A stretch of DNA of 64,000 nucleotides from Psychroflexus gondwanensis ACAM 44 (lineage in GTDB: Bacteria; Bacteroidota; Bacteroidia; Flavobacteriales; Flavobacteriaceae), in NCBI RefSeq assembly GCF_000355905.1, contig NZ_APLF01000001.1:62001-126000 (forward strand), in the 5' to 3' direction. Below, piece by piece: positions 25,388-34,779 of this stretch. Every line of letters begins with the position of its first letter. The first letter of the stretch is position 1. The notes under the pieces are model-generated. The model was not told the DNA's origin, ran no database searches, and was given only the letters and a program-made list of their open reading frames with translations. The position numbers and the translations under genes were made by a program.

Positions 25388-26743
25388 TTACTGAGACTTA
25401 TCTTTATCGTTAAACTTCAAAAATTGAATTTTTTGATCCACAAATTTGCCTACTAAAATGCCTTGAGATTTTCCCTCGTAAACGGCAGATTCATAATGAA
25501 TACCACCAAAAACTCTACTAATAATAGCTTCATCTGCAGCAGACTTAAAGGATTTAAAAAACCTAGCGGGCAAGCCATAAGGTATTTCAGTTGTATCTAA
25601 AAATTCAAAATCATCGCCAAAAATAGTTGTTAGCACTTCAGCAGCAGAACTAGAAACCACGGAATGTCCACTTGTATATTCAGGAAATGGGGGTGTTTGT
25701 AATATTGGCAACCAATCTGGGTCTATGTATTTATTGATAAGGGTTTCAGGCCTAACTAAATTACTGCGATACTTTTCATCCCAACAACTTATAAAAGCAT
25801 CTGCTATAGCAATAGATGTTTTGGTCTGAGCGTATACGGTCTTTTTAAAATCGGTCTGATTTTTTTCACAAGCAATTTTACAAATACCAATCCAATGAGC
25901 ACCTGGAGTTATTTTTTTTTCTGCAAACATATAGTGACCCTTGTTTACAGAAACAAAAGGGTTGCAATCCCAAAAGCGAGCTATAGCAATTTCTTCGCTC
26001 TCATTACCTTTTTCTCTTATATCATTATTGATTTTATAAACTGACATTAGTTCCTTATAAAACTGACTATCGGGTTCCAATGAGAAATCGGGATGTGGAG
26101 CAGGTTTAAATTGAGAAGCTGAGTCCAAAGTAAAGGGTCTCAATTTGTTCCAGTGTGGCTCAATGCCATTCATATAGGCTGGAGGAGTGGGTTGCCAAAC
26201 GGAGGGATCATCTGAATAAATATTATAAACTGACATAGTACGAGTTTTATCGTACCTATCCTCTTTCATCCACTTGATAATTTGACTAGAAACTTCTTCG
26301 GCATAAGACCTCGCGGCTCTAAACTCTTTTTTGTTGTTGTTGTCCCAATAAGTATACAAACTATCTTTATAATTTGTAAATATTTCTTTGCTAAATACCA
26401 TCTCTTCAGAGACATTTAGATAAGCAATTAAGGCTGCTAGATTTAAGTTGATATTATCTTTGTATGAAGTAATCTGAAGGGGCTTTAAGCCATTGAGTTG
26501 AGTTGCTAAAGACAGATATTCTTCACTGTTTTGATTGAGAGTTTCATATGCCGCGATACTAGGATAGACATACAACCTACTTGCTGCTGGTGGAGAAAAT
26601 ATGTCGTGGACCATTACTTCTGTAAGTTTGTCAATGGCATTGTGATAATCTTCACTTTGGATTATAATAGGCTCATTTTCTACTTCACAAGAAGTCAAGC
26701 AAGAGAGGATAAGTAAAAATAGAAGTAAGCGTTTTACCTTCAT
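25388..26743 (-). CDS. Vanadium-dependent haloperoxidase / PAP2 family lipoprotein
   Basis: 451 residues. A lipoprotein signal (LILSCLTSC, Cys19) is followed by an all-helical PAP2/vanadium-haloperoxidase fold. The vanadate/phosphate-binding motif is complete: Lys324-x6-Arg331-Pro332 (KYRSNLVRP), Ser358-Gly359-His360 (YTSGHS) and Arg410-x5-His416 (RVFGGIH). The family oxidises halides with H2O2 or hydrolyses phosphate esters; sequence alone does not decide which. Its gene lies 28 bases after the large VCBS/UnbV lipoprotein gene, a pairing often seen in Bacteroidetes, so the two form a unit. Both sit inside a segment bounded by 315-bp direct repeats. The protein should be anchored in the periplasm or on the surface. 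Confidence 0.87.
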   Translation of the reverse strand: MKVKRLLLFLLILSCLTSCEVENEPIIIQSEDYHNAIDKLTEVMVHDIFSPPAASRLYVYPSIAAYETLNQNSEEYLSLATQLNGLKPLQITSYKDNINLNLAALIAYLNVSEEMVFSKEIFTNYKDSLYTYWDNNNKKEFRAARSYAEEVSSQIIKWMKEDRYDKTRTMSVYNIYSDDPSVWQPTPPAYMNGIEPHWNKLRPFTLDSASQFKPAPHPDFSLEPDSQFYKELMSVYKINNDIREKGNESEEIAIARFWDCNPFVSVNKGHYMFAEKKITPGAHWIGICKIACEKNQTDFKKTVYAQTKTSIAIADAFISCWDEKYRSNLVRPETLINKYIDPDWLPILQTPPFPEYTSGHSVVSSSAAEVLTTIFGDDFEFLDTTEIPYGLPARFFKSFKSAADEAIISRVFGGIHYESAVYEGKSQGILVGKFVDQKIQFLKFNDKDKSQ

Positions 26744-26771
26744 TTAGTAATTAATTTTAAATATTATAGAT

Positions 26772-29700
26772 TTAATAGGAGTAACATCTTAATGCACCGT
26801 CATTAGAAACAACTATTAGTAAGTTGAAACTTTTCATTTTCAGACTTTCAATTTTTTTAATCTGGTCATGGAATGGTTCTATACCAAATTCAGAGACAAA
26901 ATTATAGCGGTCTTTGCCCTTGACTAAAAGTCCTTTTAAAGCACTATAAGCGCCATGGTAAGTGTTTACTCTAAAGGAATTTCCACCAACAACTAGTTGA
27001 TTTTCATTTTTAAGCTGTAACTCTAAAAAACTAGTTATAGGAGCTAATTGAAAGTCTTTATCGAAAGGAATAAACTTATCAAATTTCCCATTCTCATTCA
27101 ATAAATAACCAGAAGCTAATGTCTCAACTTTATAACTTTTAGCCTGTTTTAAAGACCCTTTAGTTATGACTTCTTCAATAGTTTTTCCAGCCATACTTTT
27201 GTGGTCTGTAAAAATTTTACTGATGACATTCATTTGAGAAGAAAGTTCGTCTTTAGTGTTTAAAGGATAATATTTTCCATCATTATTATAGGCCAAAATA
27301 CTTTCCTCTACACCATTTCTATCAAAATCTGAATGATACATCATCAAAGGACCATCAAAATTGAGGTTGAATTTGGTGTTTAGTCCCCAATTTCCAAATA
27401 ATATATCTTTATCTCCATCTTTATCAAAATCATACATTGTTACAGTTTGCCACAATCCGTTGAGCTCATTTGGGAGCTTCATTTCCCTCAATTTTCCTTC
27501 CTCATTAATAAAAATATAAGGATGATCCCATTCTGTTGTTATGATTAAATCCTTTATCCCATCTTCATTAATATCATACCATTTTGCATCAGTTACTTTA
27601 GAAGTTAGTTTGAAGTTTTGATCTTTTTCAAAATGACCACTTCCGTTGTTTACTAATATGTAGGAATCTACCATCAAACCAAAATTTCCCAATTGAGAAT
27701 AATTTCCAATGAATAAATCCTGATCCCCATCAGCATCATAATCGTATGCAATTACTGTAGAGGTAATGAATTGATCTTCTGGCACTAAACCCTCTTTTTT
27801 GGTGAACTTACCGTTATTATTTAAATATAAACGATCCGTTTTATATTTAGGACTTTTATTGGCACCAGATGCTACATATAAGTCCAAATCACCATCATTA
27901 TCTACATCAACAAACAGGGCACTATTGTCTTCAAAATTAATATCTTCAATAAATTCAGGTTGGTCAGACTTTTCAAAAGACAAACCGTTATTAAGCATTA
28001 GTATTGCGGGTTTACCGACCGAATTTCCTATGTAAATATCCTCAAAACCATTATCATCTATATCTCCTAGAGCAAAAGCAGGACCTAGAGTAGACACTTT
28101 ATATGGAATAAGTTTTTCCTCAGCAAAATCGTTATAATTATCTTCCTTGTGAGTAAAGTTTATGAAGTCTTCTTTTTTAAATATAATATTTTTTTCTTTA
28201 TTTTTACTATAATCATAAATCTGACCACCTTCTTGGTAAACTACATTTAGTGCAGCATTAGCCTCGGGTTGTTTAATTACGATGTATTCATTATTAGGCC
28301 AAATTACTTTTACAGAATCAATTTTACTAGTTTTGCCAAGGCCAAAATGTAATTTAGCTTCAACAGAAGATAAAAACCCTCTTGATTTATATAGTTGCTT
28401 TAATTGAGACTTGCCATTGCTGTAAACTAGAGCCTTTGAACCAACCCCCTCTTTATTAGTTGATTTATATTCGAATTTCAAGTCAAGATAATTTGCCTTT
28501 CCGTTCGTAGTATTTTTAAAAATAGAGGCTGCTTGGTTAAAATTATTAGTCACCAGATCTAAATCACCATCAAGATCCAAATCAACGTAAATTGCCCCAT
28601 TGGAAAGCTGTGGCTCATTTTTAATCCAATTTCCAGTTTGATTCTTGAATATTTCAGAATTGCCTTCAAAAATTTCATTGGCTACTTTACCACTTGGCAT
28701 TTTGTCAATGGAATTGTATAGCCATTCTAGACCCTCACTTTCTTCTCTGCCTTTGAAAGCGCTTGAGACATATTTTTTAAAATCCAAACTATTTGGTCTT
28801 CTTAAAATACCATTTGAAATAAATAAATCTTGATGCGTATCGTTATTAAAATCAGCAAATAAAGGCGCCCAACTCCAATCTGTATCTGCAACTTTATTTA
28901 AGAGTGCAGTTTCTATAAAATAGTCTCCAGTTTGATTTATCTGCAACATATTCCTAGAGAACTGGTCTTTGTACCCCAACTTTTTTAGATGTGCCTGCAT
29001 GTTAAACATAGCATCATCGCCTTCAGTTTCCTTTAAAACACGTTCTTCTTTCGGAAGCATATCTAAGGTTATAAGATCTTGGTAACCGTTGCCGTTTATA
29101 TCTGCAGCATCGCTGCCCATAGAAAATCTACTAATAGTGGTAAAGGCTTCATCGAGACTTTCTTTGAATGTACCATCTTGGTTATTTATGTAATAATAAT
29201 CATCTTCATGAAAGTCATTACAAACATAGATATCATCCCAACCGTCATTATTGAAATCCGCAATAGAAGCACTGAGACCGTAACCGTTAATACCACCATA
29301 AATATTAGCAGAATCACTAACATCTGTAAATTTACCATTGTCATTTCTTAACAAAACATCACCAACATTGGCAGTTCTATCATTTCTTAAATCCGCTCTT
29401 CCGTGAGATAAGTTTGTATGTACAGCGTGATTCACAATATAGACGTCCAAATCACCATCTTTGTCATAATCGAAAAAGTAAGATTGGGTTGAGTAACCTT
29501 TAAAATCTAAACCATAAGATTTGGCGTCTTCTGTAAATGTACCATCGCCATTATTAATAAAAAGTTCGTTATGACCAGTAAAATCTAATAATCCTGAAAC
29601 AGCGCAAACGTAAATATCCAATAATCCATCGTTGTTAATATCTATCATGGTTACACCAGTATTCCAGCTTGCATTTCCTTGAATATTGGCTTGTTCTGAG

Positions 29701-30014
29701 ATGTCTTCAAATTCTAGATTACCTTTGTTTATAAAGAGTTTATTCTCACCTGTATTAGCAACAAAAAACAAATCTGGTAAATCATCACTATTAATATCAC
29801 CGGCTGCAACACCCCCGCCATTGTAGTAATAAATATAGTTGATAATGTTGTGTTCGGAATCCTCAGTAACCATATTACGAAAATCGAGCTTACTTTTTTC
29901 TATAGGAATTTCCTCAAATAAAAAAGATTTTTCCTCTCGATTAGTTTCATTCGTGCAACTCCAAAAAAATATAGAGAAGCACAGTAATACTATTGTGTTA
30001 ATATCTGTTTTAAT
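26772..30014 (-). CDS. VCBS/FG-GAP repeat lipoprotein with ASPIC/UnbV domain (CRTAC1-like), apparent ATT start
   Basis: About 1080 residues. Many FG-GAP/VCBS blades with DxDxDGxxD calcium motifs (DINSDDLPDLFF, DYDKDGDLDVYI, DFNNDGWDDIYV, DVDNDGDLDLYV) build one or two beta-propellers. Between the two blade sets lies an ASPIC/UnbV domain (KEGVGSKALVY, AKLHFGLGKTSKIDSVKVIW). The first ATG (29873) would remove the N-terminus. Upstream in the same frame is a perfect lipoprotein signal, KTDINTIVLLCFSIFFWSC, preceded only by ATT at 30012-30014, with AAAGGG just ahead and a stop two codons further. I therefore place the start at ATT. A start-codon mutation with expression from a later codon is the alternative. 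Probably cell-surface; ligand unknown. Confidence 0.85.
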   Translation of the reverse strand: MKTDINTIVLLCFSIFFWSCTNETNREEKSFLFEEIPIEKSKLDFRNMVTEDSEHNIINYIYYYNGGGVAAGDINSDDLPDLFFVANTGENKLFINKGNLEFEDISEQANIQGNASWNTGVTMIDINNDGLLDIYVCAVSGLLDFTGHNELFINNGDGTFTEDAKSYGLDFKGYSTQSYFFDYDKDGDLDVYIVNHAVHTNLSHGRADLRNDRTANVGDVLLRNDNGKFTDVSDSANIYGGINGYGLSASIADFNNDGWDDIYVCNDFHEDDYYYINNQDGTFKESLDEAFTTISRFSMGSDAADINGNGYQDLITLDMLPKEERVLKETEGDDAMFNMQAHLKKLGYKDQFSRNMLQINQTGDYFIETALLNKVADTDWSWAPLFADFNNDTHQDLFISNGILRRPNSLDFKKYVSSAFKGREESEGLEWLYNSIDKMPSGKVANEIFEGNSEIFKNQTGNWIKNEPQLSNGAIYVDLDLDGDLDLVTNNFNQAASIFKNTTNGKANYLDLKFEYKSTNKEGVGSKALVYSNGKSQLKQLYKSRGFLSSVEAKLHFGLGKTSKIDSVKVIWPNNEYIVIKQPEANAALNVVYQEGGQIYDYSKNKEKNIIFKKEDFINFTHKEDNYNDFAEEKLIPYKVSTLGPAFALGDIDDNGFEDIYIGNSVGKPAILMLNNGLSFEKSDQPEFIEDINFEDNSALFVDVDNDGDLDLYVASGANKSPKYKTDRLYLNNNGKFTKKEGLVPEDQFITSTVIAYDYDADGDQDLFIGNYSQLGNFGLMVDSYILVNNGSGHFEKDQNFKLTSKVTDAKWYDINEDGIKDLIITTEWDHPYIFINEEGKLREMKLPNELNGLWQTVTMYDFDKDGDKDILFGNWGLNTKFNLNFDGPLMMYHSDFDRNGVEESILAYNNDGKYYPLNTKDELSSQMNVISKIFTDHKSMAGKTIEEVITKGSLKQAKSYKVETLASGYLLNENGKFDKFIPFDKDFQLAPITSFLELQLKNENQLVVGGNSFRVNTYHGAYSALKGLLVKGKDRYNFVSEFGIEPFHDQIKKIESLKMKSFNLLIVVSNDGALRCYSY

Positions 30015-30053
30015 AGCCCTTTATATTTAATAAAATATTAATAATCTTTATGA

Positions 30054-30061
30054 CAAAATTA
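30054..30061 (-). promoter_or_regulatory. Candidate -7 box of the VCBS/haloperoxidase unit
   Basis: The minus strand reads TAATTTTG (TAnnTTTG), 40 bases before the ATT at 30014. It supports the long N-terminus, as a transcript starting here includes the signal-peptide codons. No -33 TTG at the usual distance. Confidence 0.35.
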
Positions 30062-30460
30062 GTAAATTATATCTTTTATTCCATTCTAAAAAGAGAAGAC
30101 TTGAAATAAATTTTTTGAGTGTAATAGCGAAAAGGTGAAGGAATATTTTTTCCTTCACATAAATTATATTGAAAAAACGATTTTTGTCTAAAGTGTAAAC
30201 GAATATATAAACTTCATGGATTTCAACTTATCTCTAAAAGAACAACAGACATTAAATTCGAGCCCGCAAGGAGTCTTAAGATTATTAACATCTAATAAAT
30301 CCAGTATATTGAGAATTAAGCATCGAACATTTAAATCAGACATTTTAAATGGTAAAAAATTGTTTTTAAGAAGATTTATCATAAAGCGAAAATGTGTAAG
30401 CCTAAAACTTCTTTAAAACTAATGATTGTGTTGTAAAATTTAGAAATGAAAAAAGTGAGT
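30062..30460. other. Non-coding interval with a perfect hairpin and orphan overlapping frames
   Basis: Contains a perfect 9-bp inverted repeat (30135-30143 with 30150-30158, 6-base loop, no T-run). Two overlapping frames lie here, 30216-30416 plus (66 codons) and 30188-30382 minus (64 codons). Neither has a recognised domain, a convincing promoter or a ribosome site. The plus frame is basic at its end. They may be remains of a gene carried in with the module. Confidence 0.4.
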
Positions 30461-30775
30461 CATCCACTACTTTAGGCTTAACTAGAGCGTGGAAATACAA
30501 GAACAAGAGACAAATAGAGTGTTTTGAAAATTAATCCTTTAAAGACTCTAAAGCATACCAAAGCCTTTGTTGAGATTGTTGTTGGGAGCCAAATATACTT
30601 CTAAAAATTTCTAATTCTTTATCCAAAACAATCCAGTGTGGCGTCCCTTCTGCCTTAAAGTGATCGTAAACCTTTTGATGTGGATCGATGTATATTTCAA
30701 AAGGGGAAGCCTTAGTTGTAAATATGTCTAAAATTTCGACCTTGGAAAACGACTGTTTCCCAAAATTGGTATGAA
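30461..30775. repeat. Right direct repeat (315 bp) flanking the haloperoxidase/VCBS module
   Basis: Same-orientation partner of 25052-25366, about 98% identical by eye. Here the repeat is continuous with the 5' half of the intact thioredoxin-like gene, which indicates that this junction restores the gene, as in integrations at a gene's 3' end. Confidence 0.9.
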
Positions 30776-30953
30776 TAACGATTAAATTTAGTTCTGGAAA
30801 CTGCTGAGTAAGCTCGAAGGCAAAGGGAATTGCTCTTCCTGTGCAACCTAAGCAATAGGTGTTATAGAATAAAATAAGGTTGATCTTTCCTTTTTTGGTG
30901 AGTTGAGAAAGTGTGTGTTCTTTATGATTTAGGGTAAGCAAGGCATTTTTCAT
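30531..30953 (-). CDS. Thioredoxin-fold (AhpC/TSA-like) protein
   Basis: 140 residues with no signal peptide. The fold elements are typical of redoxin proteins: NLILFYNTYCLGCTGRAIPFA (residues about 25-45, with CLGC as the likely redox pair), NLIVIHTNFGKQ and the cis-Pro loop GTPHWIVLD. A cytoplasmic thiol-disulfide or peroxide-handling role is probable, but the exact class (thioredoxin, TlpA-like or peroxiredoxin) is not certain. It is divergent from pyc. Its 3' 245 bases are duplicated at 25122-25366, leaving a truncated copy. Confidence 0.78.
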   Translation of the reverse strand: MKNALLTLNHKEHTLSQLTKKGKINLILFYNTYCLGCTGRAIPFAFELTQQFPELNLIVIHTNFGKQSFSKVEILDIFTTKASPFEIYIDPHQKVYDHFKAEGTPHWIVLDKELEIFRSIFGSQQQSQQRLWYALESLKD

Positions 30954-31075
30954 AAGGGATTTACTAAAGAATTCATCTCTTTTTTTCTAAAAAATTAATA
31001 ATAAAATAGGGCTCACCAATTTATTTAATAACTTTAAAGCCGAGCTGAATTATTTTCAAATTAAAGATAAACAGA

Positions 31076-34000
31076 ATGAACATCAAAAAAGTTTTAGTTG
31101 CTAACAGAGGCGAAATCGCTATAAGAATTTTTCGCGCTTGTACAGAAATTGGTATAAGAACTGTTGGTATTTATACGTACGAAGATAGGTATTCTTTACA
31201 CAGATATAAGGCAGATGAATCTTATCAAGTTGGAGATGATAAGGAACCTTTAAAACCTTACTTAGATATTGAGGAGATTATTCGGGTTGCTAAGGAGAAT
31301 GGCGTAGACGCTATCCACCCTGGCTATGGATTTCTTTCTGAAAATGCAAAATTTGCTCAAGCCTGTGCCGATAATGATATCATATTTGTGGGCCCTAAAG
31401 TGGATGTACTGAAGTCCTTAGGAGACAAAGTCACCGCCAAAAAAGTGGCGATTAAAAATGATGTCCCTATTATAGAAAGCAATAAAAAAGATTTAGACAC
31501 CTTAGAGATCGCAACGGAGGAAGCTGGGCGAATTGGTTTTCCTTTAATGCTCAAGGCAGCTTCTGGTGGCGGCGGACGAGGTATGAGAGTGCTGAGAAGC
31601 ATGGGGGAGCTGGAAAAAGCTTATGGTGAATCTAGAAGAGAGGCCAAAAATGCCTTTGGTGACGAAACGGTGTTTTTGGAGAAATTCATCGAAAATCCAA
31701 AGCATATTGAAATACAAATTGTCGCAGATAATTTTGGAAACACCCTCCATTTATTTGAAAGGGATTGTTCTGTGCAAAGACGCTATCAAAAAGTTATTGA
31801 ATTTGCACCTTCCAAAGACTTGGATGAAACCGTTAAGAACAAACTCTACGGCTATGCTATCAAAATTTGTAAAGCTGTAAATTATAACAACATTGGTACG
31901 GTAGAATTCCTTGTGGATGATGATGGCAGCATTTACTTTATAGAAGTGAATCCTCGGGTGCAAGTAGAGCATACAGTCACAGAAGTGGTCACAGGAGTAG
32001 ACCTCATCAAAACACAATTATACATAGCCGATAATTATAAATTATCGGATGAAGAAATAAACCTTCCTAATCAAGAATCGGTCTCCGTCAATGGTTTTGC
32101 AGTACAATGTAGAATCACAACAGAGGATCCGAAAAATGATTTTAAACCAGATTATGGAATTATCTCTACCTATAGGAGTGCTTCAGGTTTTGGGATAAGA
32201 CTAGATGCAGGGAGTGTTTACCAGGGAGTAAAGATTTCTCCGTTCTTCGATTCTATGCTGGTAAAAGTTTCGGCAAGTAGTAGAACTTTGGACGATGCGT
32301 GTAAGAAAATGCGTCGTGCCCTAGCGGAGTTTAGAGTGCGAGGTGTTAAAACCAATATGGCCTTTTTAGATAATATTCTAAAGGATGCCACTTTCCGGGA
32401 AGGAAAAGTCACGGTCAACTATATCAATAATACGCCAGAGCTTTTCGATATCAAGGAGCCGAGAAACCGAGCGACCAAAATGGTAAATTACCTAGGAGAT
32501 ATTACCGTGAATGGAAATGCAGATGTAAAGAACACGATTAAAAATCCAAGGTTCTTAATCCCAGAAGTGCCTAAGAGCTCACCAAAAAGTTCTTATCAGA
32601 AAGGAACTAAAGATTTATTAACCGAATTGGACCCTGAAGAGTTTTCTAGATGGTTAAGTAACGAAAAGAAAATTCACTATACAGATACCACCATGCGAGA
32701 TGGGCATCAAAGCTTGTTGGCTACGAGAATGCGAACCTACGATATGCAAAAAGTAGCAGCCAATTTTGCCAAAGATCATCCTGAAGTCTTCAGTATGGAA
32801 GTATGGGGAGGAGCGACCTTCGATGTGTGTATGCGGTTTTTAAAAGAAAATCCTTGGGAAAGGCTTCGTATGTTTAGGGAAGCTATGCCCAATATCTTAT
32901 TACAAATGCTACTAAGAGGTTCCAATGGGGTTGGTTACACGGCCTATCCAGACAATTTGATAGAACGTTTTGTTACTGAATCTTGGAATAATGGAGTAGA
33001 TATTTTTAGAATATTTGATTCTCAAAACTGGATGAAATCCATTGTTCCCTGTATCGAGTATGTTAGAAAAAACACAGGAGGTCTCGCAGAAGCATCCATG
33101 TGTTATACGGGAGATATCATGGATCCAAACCGAACCAAATACACGCTTAAGTACTATACACAACTAGCCAAAGATCTTGAAAATGCTGGGGCTCATATCC
33201 TTGCCATTAAAGATATGGCTGGTTTATTAAAACCAAAAGCAGCAACAGAGCTCATTTCAGCCTTAAAATCTGAAATTAAAATCCCAATTCATTTACATAC
33301 GCACGATACCTCTTCCATGCAAGCATCCACTTATATGAATGCAATTGAAGCTGGAGTAGATGTGGTTGATGTGGCGCTTGGGGGATTATCTGGGCTTACG
33401 TCTCAACCTAACTTTAACTCTCTGGTTGAGGTGATGAAATACCATCCTAGAGAAAATAAAATCAATACCCAAAAGTTAAATGAATATTCTATCTATTGGG
33501 AGCAAGTGAGAACTTATTACTACCCGTTTGAGTCTGGCCTAAAATCTGGAACTGGAGAAGTTTATACTCACGAAATCCCAGGGGGACAGTATTCCAATCT
33601 TAAACCACAGGCAGAATCTTTAGGCTTAGCAGATCGTTTCCATGAGATTACAGATATGTACGCCAAAGTAAATCTGCTTTTTGGAGACATTATTAAAGTG
33701 ACCCCAAGTTCAAAAGTGGTGGGTGATATGGCTCAATACCTTGTGAGCAATAATTTGACTATTGAAGATGTGCTGGAAAATGGTGAAAACTTATCCTTCC
33801 CTCAATCGGTTGTTAGCTTTTTCAAGGGAGACTTGGGACAACCTGTAGGTGGTTTCCCAAAGAAAATTCAGAACATAATTTTAAAAGGAGAAAAGCCTTA
33901 TACAGACCGGCCTAACGCGCATTTAGCTCCTGTAGATTTGAAAAAAGAATTTAAAGATTTCCAAGATATGTTCTCCGATGAAATGGACAGAATCTTAGAT

Positions 34001-34528
34001 TTTGAAGATTTCTTATCCTATAAACTCTATCCTAAAGTTTTCACAGACGCCTATAACCATCATACTAAGTACGGAAGTGTATTCAATATTCCAACGAAAA
34101 ATTTCTTCTACGGTATGGACCCTGGTGAAGAAATTGTGGTGGAATTGGATAGAGGAAAAACTCTATTGATTACGTTAGTTTCAATAGGTGAAACGGATGA
34201 AGACGGAATGGTGACTGTATTCTTTAAAGTTAACGGTCAAACTCGTAATATCCTCGTTAGAGATACTAGTGTTGAGGTTGATAAAGTAGTTCATCAAAAA
34301 GCCGATAAATCGGATGATAAACAGGTAGGCGCTCCGCTACAAGGTTCGTTAACTGAAGTTCTGGTGAAAAAAGGAGACAAGGTTAAAAAGAACCAACCTT
34401 TATTCATTATTGAAGCTATGAAAATGGAAACCACCGTAACTGCTAATGCCGACGGAGAAGTGAGTGACGTTATACTAAATTCTGGAATAATGGTATATTC
34501 GGATGATTTGGTGGTAAAATTGAAATAA
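31076..34528 (+). CDS. pyc: Pyruvate carboxylase
   Basis: Single-chain biotin enzyme of 1150 residues that carboxylates pyruvate to oxaloacetate (anaplerosis, gluconeogenesis). In order: biotin carboxylase domain (about 1-450, with the glycine-rich loop ASGGGGRGMR and EVNPRVQVEHTVTE), carboxyltransferase (about 530-800, DTTMRDGHQSLLATRMRTYD), conserved PYC domain, and a C-terminal biotinyl domain with EAMKMETT carrying the biotin Lys. All parts are intact and the length is normal. Start ATG at 31076 (MNIKKVLVANRGEIAIRIFRA). Pairing with the glycerol genes downstream makes sense, since growth on glycerol needs oxaloacetate refill, but it is not co-transcribed with them. Confidence 0.97.
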   Translation: MNIKKVLVANRGEIAIRIFRACTEIGIRTVGIYTYEDRYSLHRYKADESYQVGDDKEPLKPYLDIEEIIRVAKENGVDAIHPGYGFLSENAKFAQACADNDIIFVGPKVDVLKSLGDKVTAKKVAIKNDVPIIESNKKDLDTLEIATEEAGRIGFPLMLKAASGGGGRGMRVLRSMGELEKAYGESRREAKNAFGDETVFLEKFIENPKHIEIQIVADNFGNTLHLFERDCSVQRRYQKVIEFAPSKDLDETVKNKLYGYAIKICKAVNYNNIGTVEFLVDDDGSIYFIEVNPRVQVEHTVTEVVTGVDLIKTQLYIADNYKLSDEEINLPNQESVSVNGFAVQCRITTEDPKNDFKPDYGIISTYRSASGFGIRLDAGSVYQGVKISPFFDSMLVKVSASSRTLDDACKKMRRALAEFRVRGVKTNMAFLDNILKDATFREGKVTVNYINNTPELFDIKEPRNRATKMVNYLGDITVNGNADVKNTIKNPRFLIPEVPKSSPKSSYQKGTKDLLTELDPEEFSRWLSNEKKIHYTDTTMRDGHQSLLATRMRTYDMQKVAANFAKDHPEVFSMEVWGGATFDVCMRFLKENPWERLRMFREAMPNILLQMLLRGSNGVGYTAYPDNLIERFVTESWNNGVDIFRIFDSQNWMKSIVPCIEYVRKNTGGLAEASMCYTGDIMDPNRTKYTLKYYTQLAKDLENAGAHILAIKDMAGLLKPKAATELISALKSEIKIPIHLHTHDTSSMQASTYMNAIEAGVDVVDVALGGLSGLTSQPNFNSLVEVMKYHPRENKINTQKLNEYSIYWEQVRTYYYPFESGLKSGTGEVYTHEIPGGQYSNLKPQAESLGLADRFHEITDMYAKVNLLFGDIIKVTPSSKVVGDMAQYLVSNNLTIEDVLENGENLSFPQSVVSFFKGDLGQPVGGFPKKIQNIILKGEKPYTDRPNAHLAPVDLKKEFKDFQDMFSDEMDRILDFEDFLSYKLYPKVFTDAYNHHTKYGSVFNIPTKNFFYGMDPGEEIVVELDRGKTLLITLVSIGETDEDGMVTVFFKVNGQTRNILVRDTSVEVDKVVHQKADKSDDKQVGAPLQGSLTEVLVKKGDKVKKNQPLFIIEAMKMETTVTANADGEVSDVILNSGIMVYSDDLVVKLK

Positions 34529-34549
34529 ATATCTACTATTTTAAACTTT

Positions 34550-34589
34550 AAAAGTCCCTTTCAGTTAGTGAAGGTGGCTTTTATTTTTT
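34550..34589 (+). terminator. Intrinsic terminator after pyc
   Basis: AAAAG (34550-34554) and CTTTT (34578-34582) form the base of an imperfect stem that continues through CC..TTCA and TGAAGG around a short loop. It is followed by TTATTTTTT. It is 22 bases past the pyc stop. The rest of the gap to 34779 holds nothing recognised. Confidence 0.6.
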
Positions 34590-34779
34590 CATGTAGAGAC
34601 GAAAAACTGCTAAAAAATACTATTCAAATTGTTTCGTGGTGCCTTCAATTAGATCTCAAAAGCCCAGCTAAAGGTTGAAGTGAATGCTCATTTTTGAGCT
34701 AACGTATTCTGCACTTGAAATTTTTCGAAACCCAAAATCAAAAGAGATCTGACGCGATATTCTGATCTAGTGAGCTGCG

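Noticed and set aside
25052-30775. Interpretation of the direct repeats as target-site duplication of an insertion sequence
   Set aside because: 315 bp is far too long for a target duplication, and there are no terminal inverted repeats or transposase.
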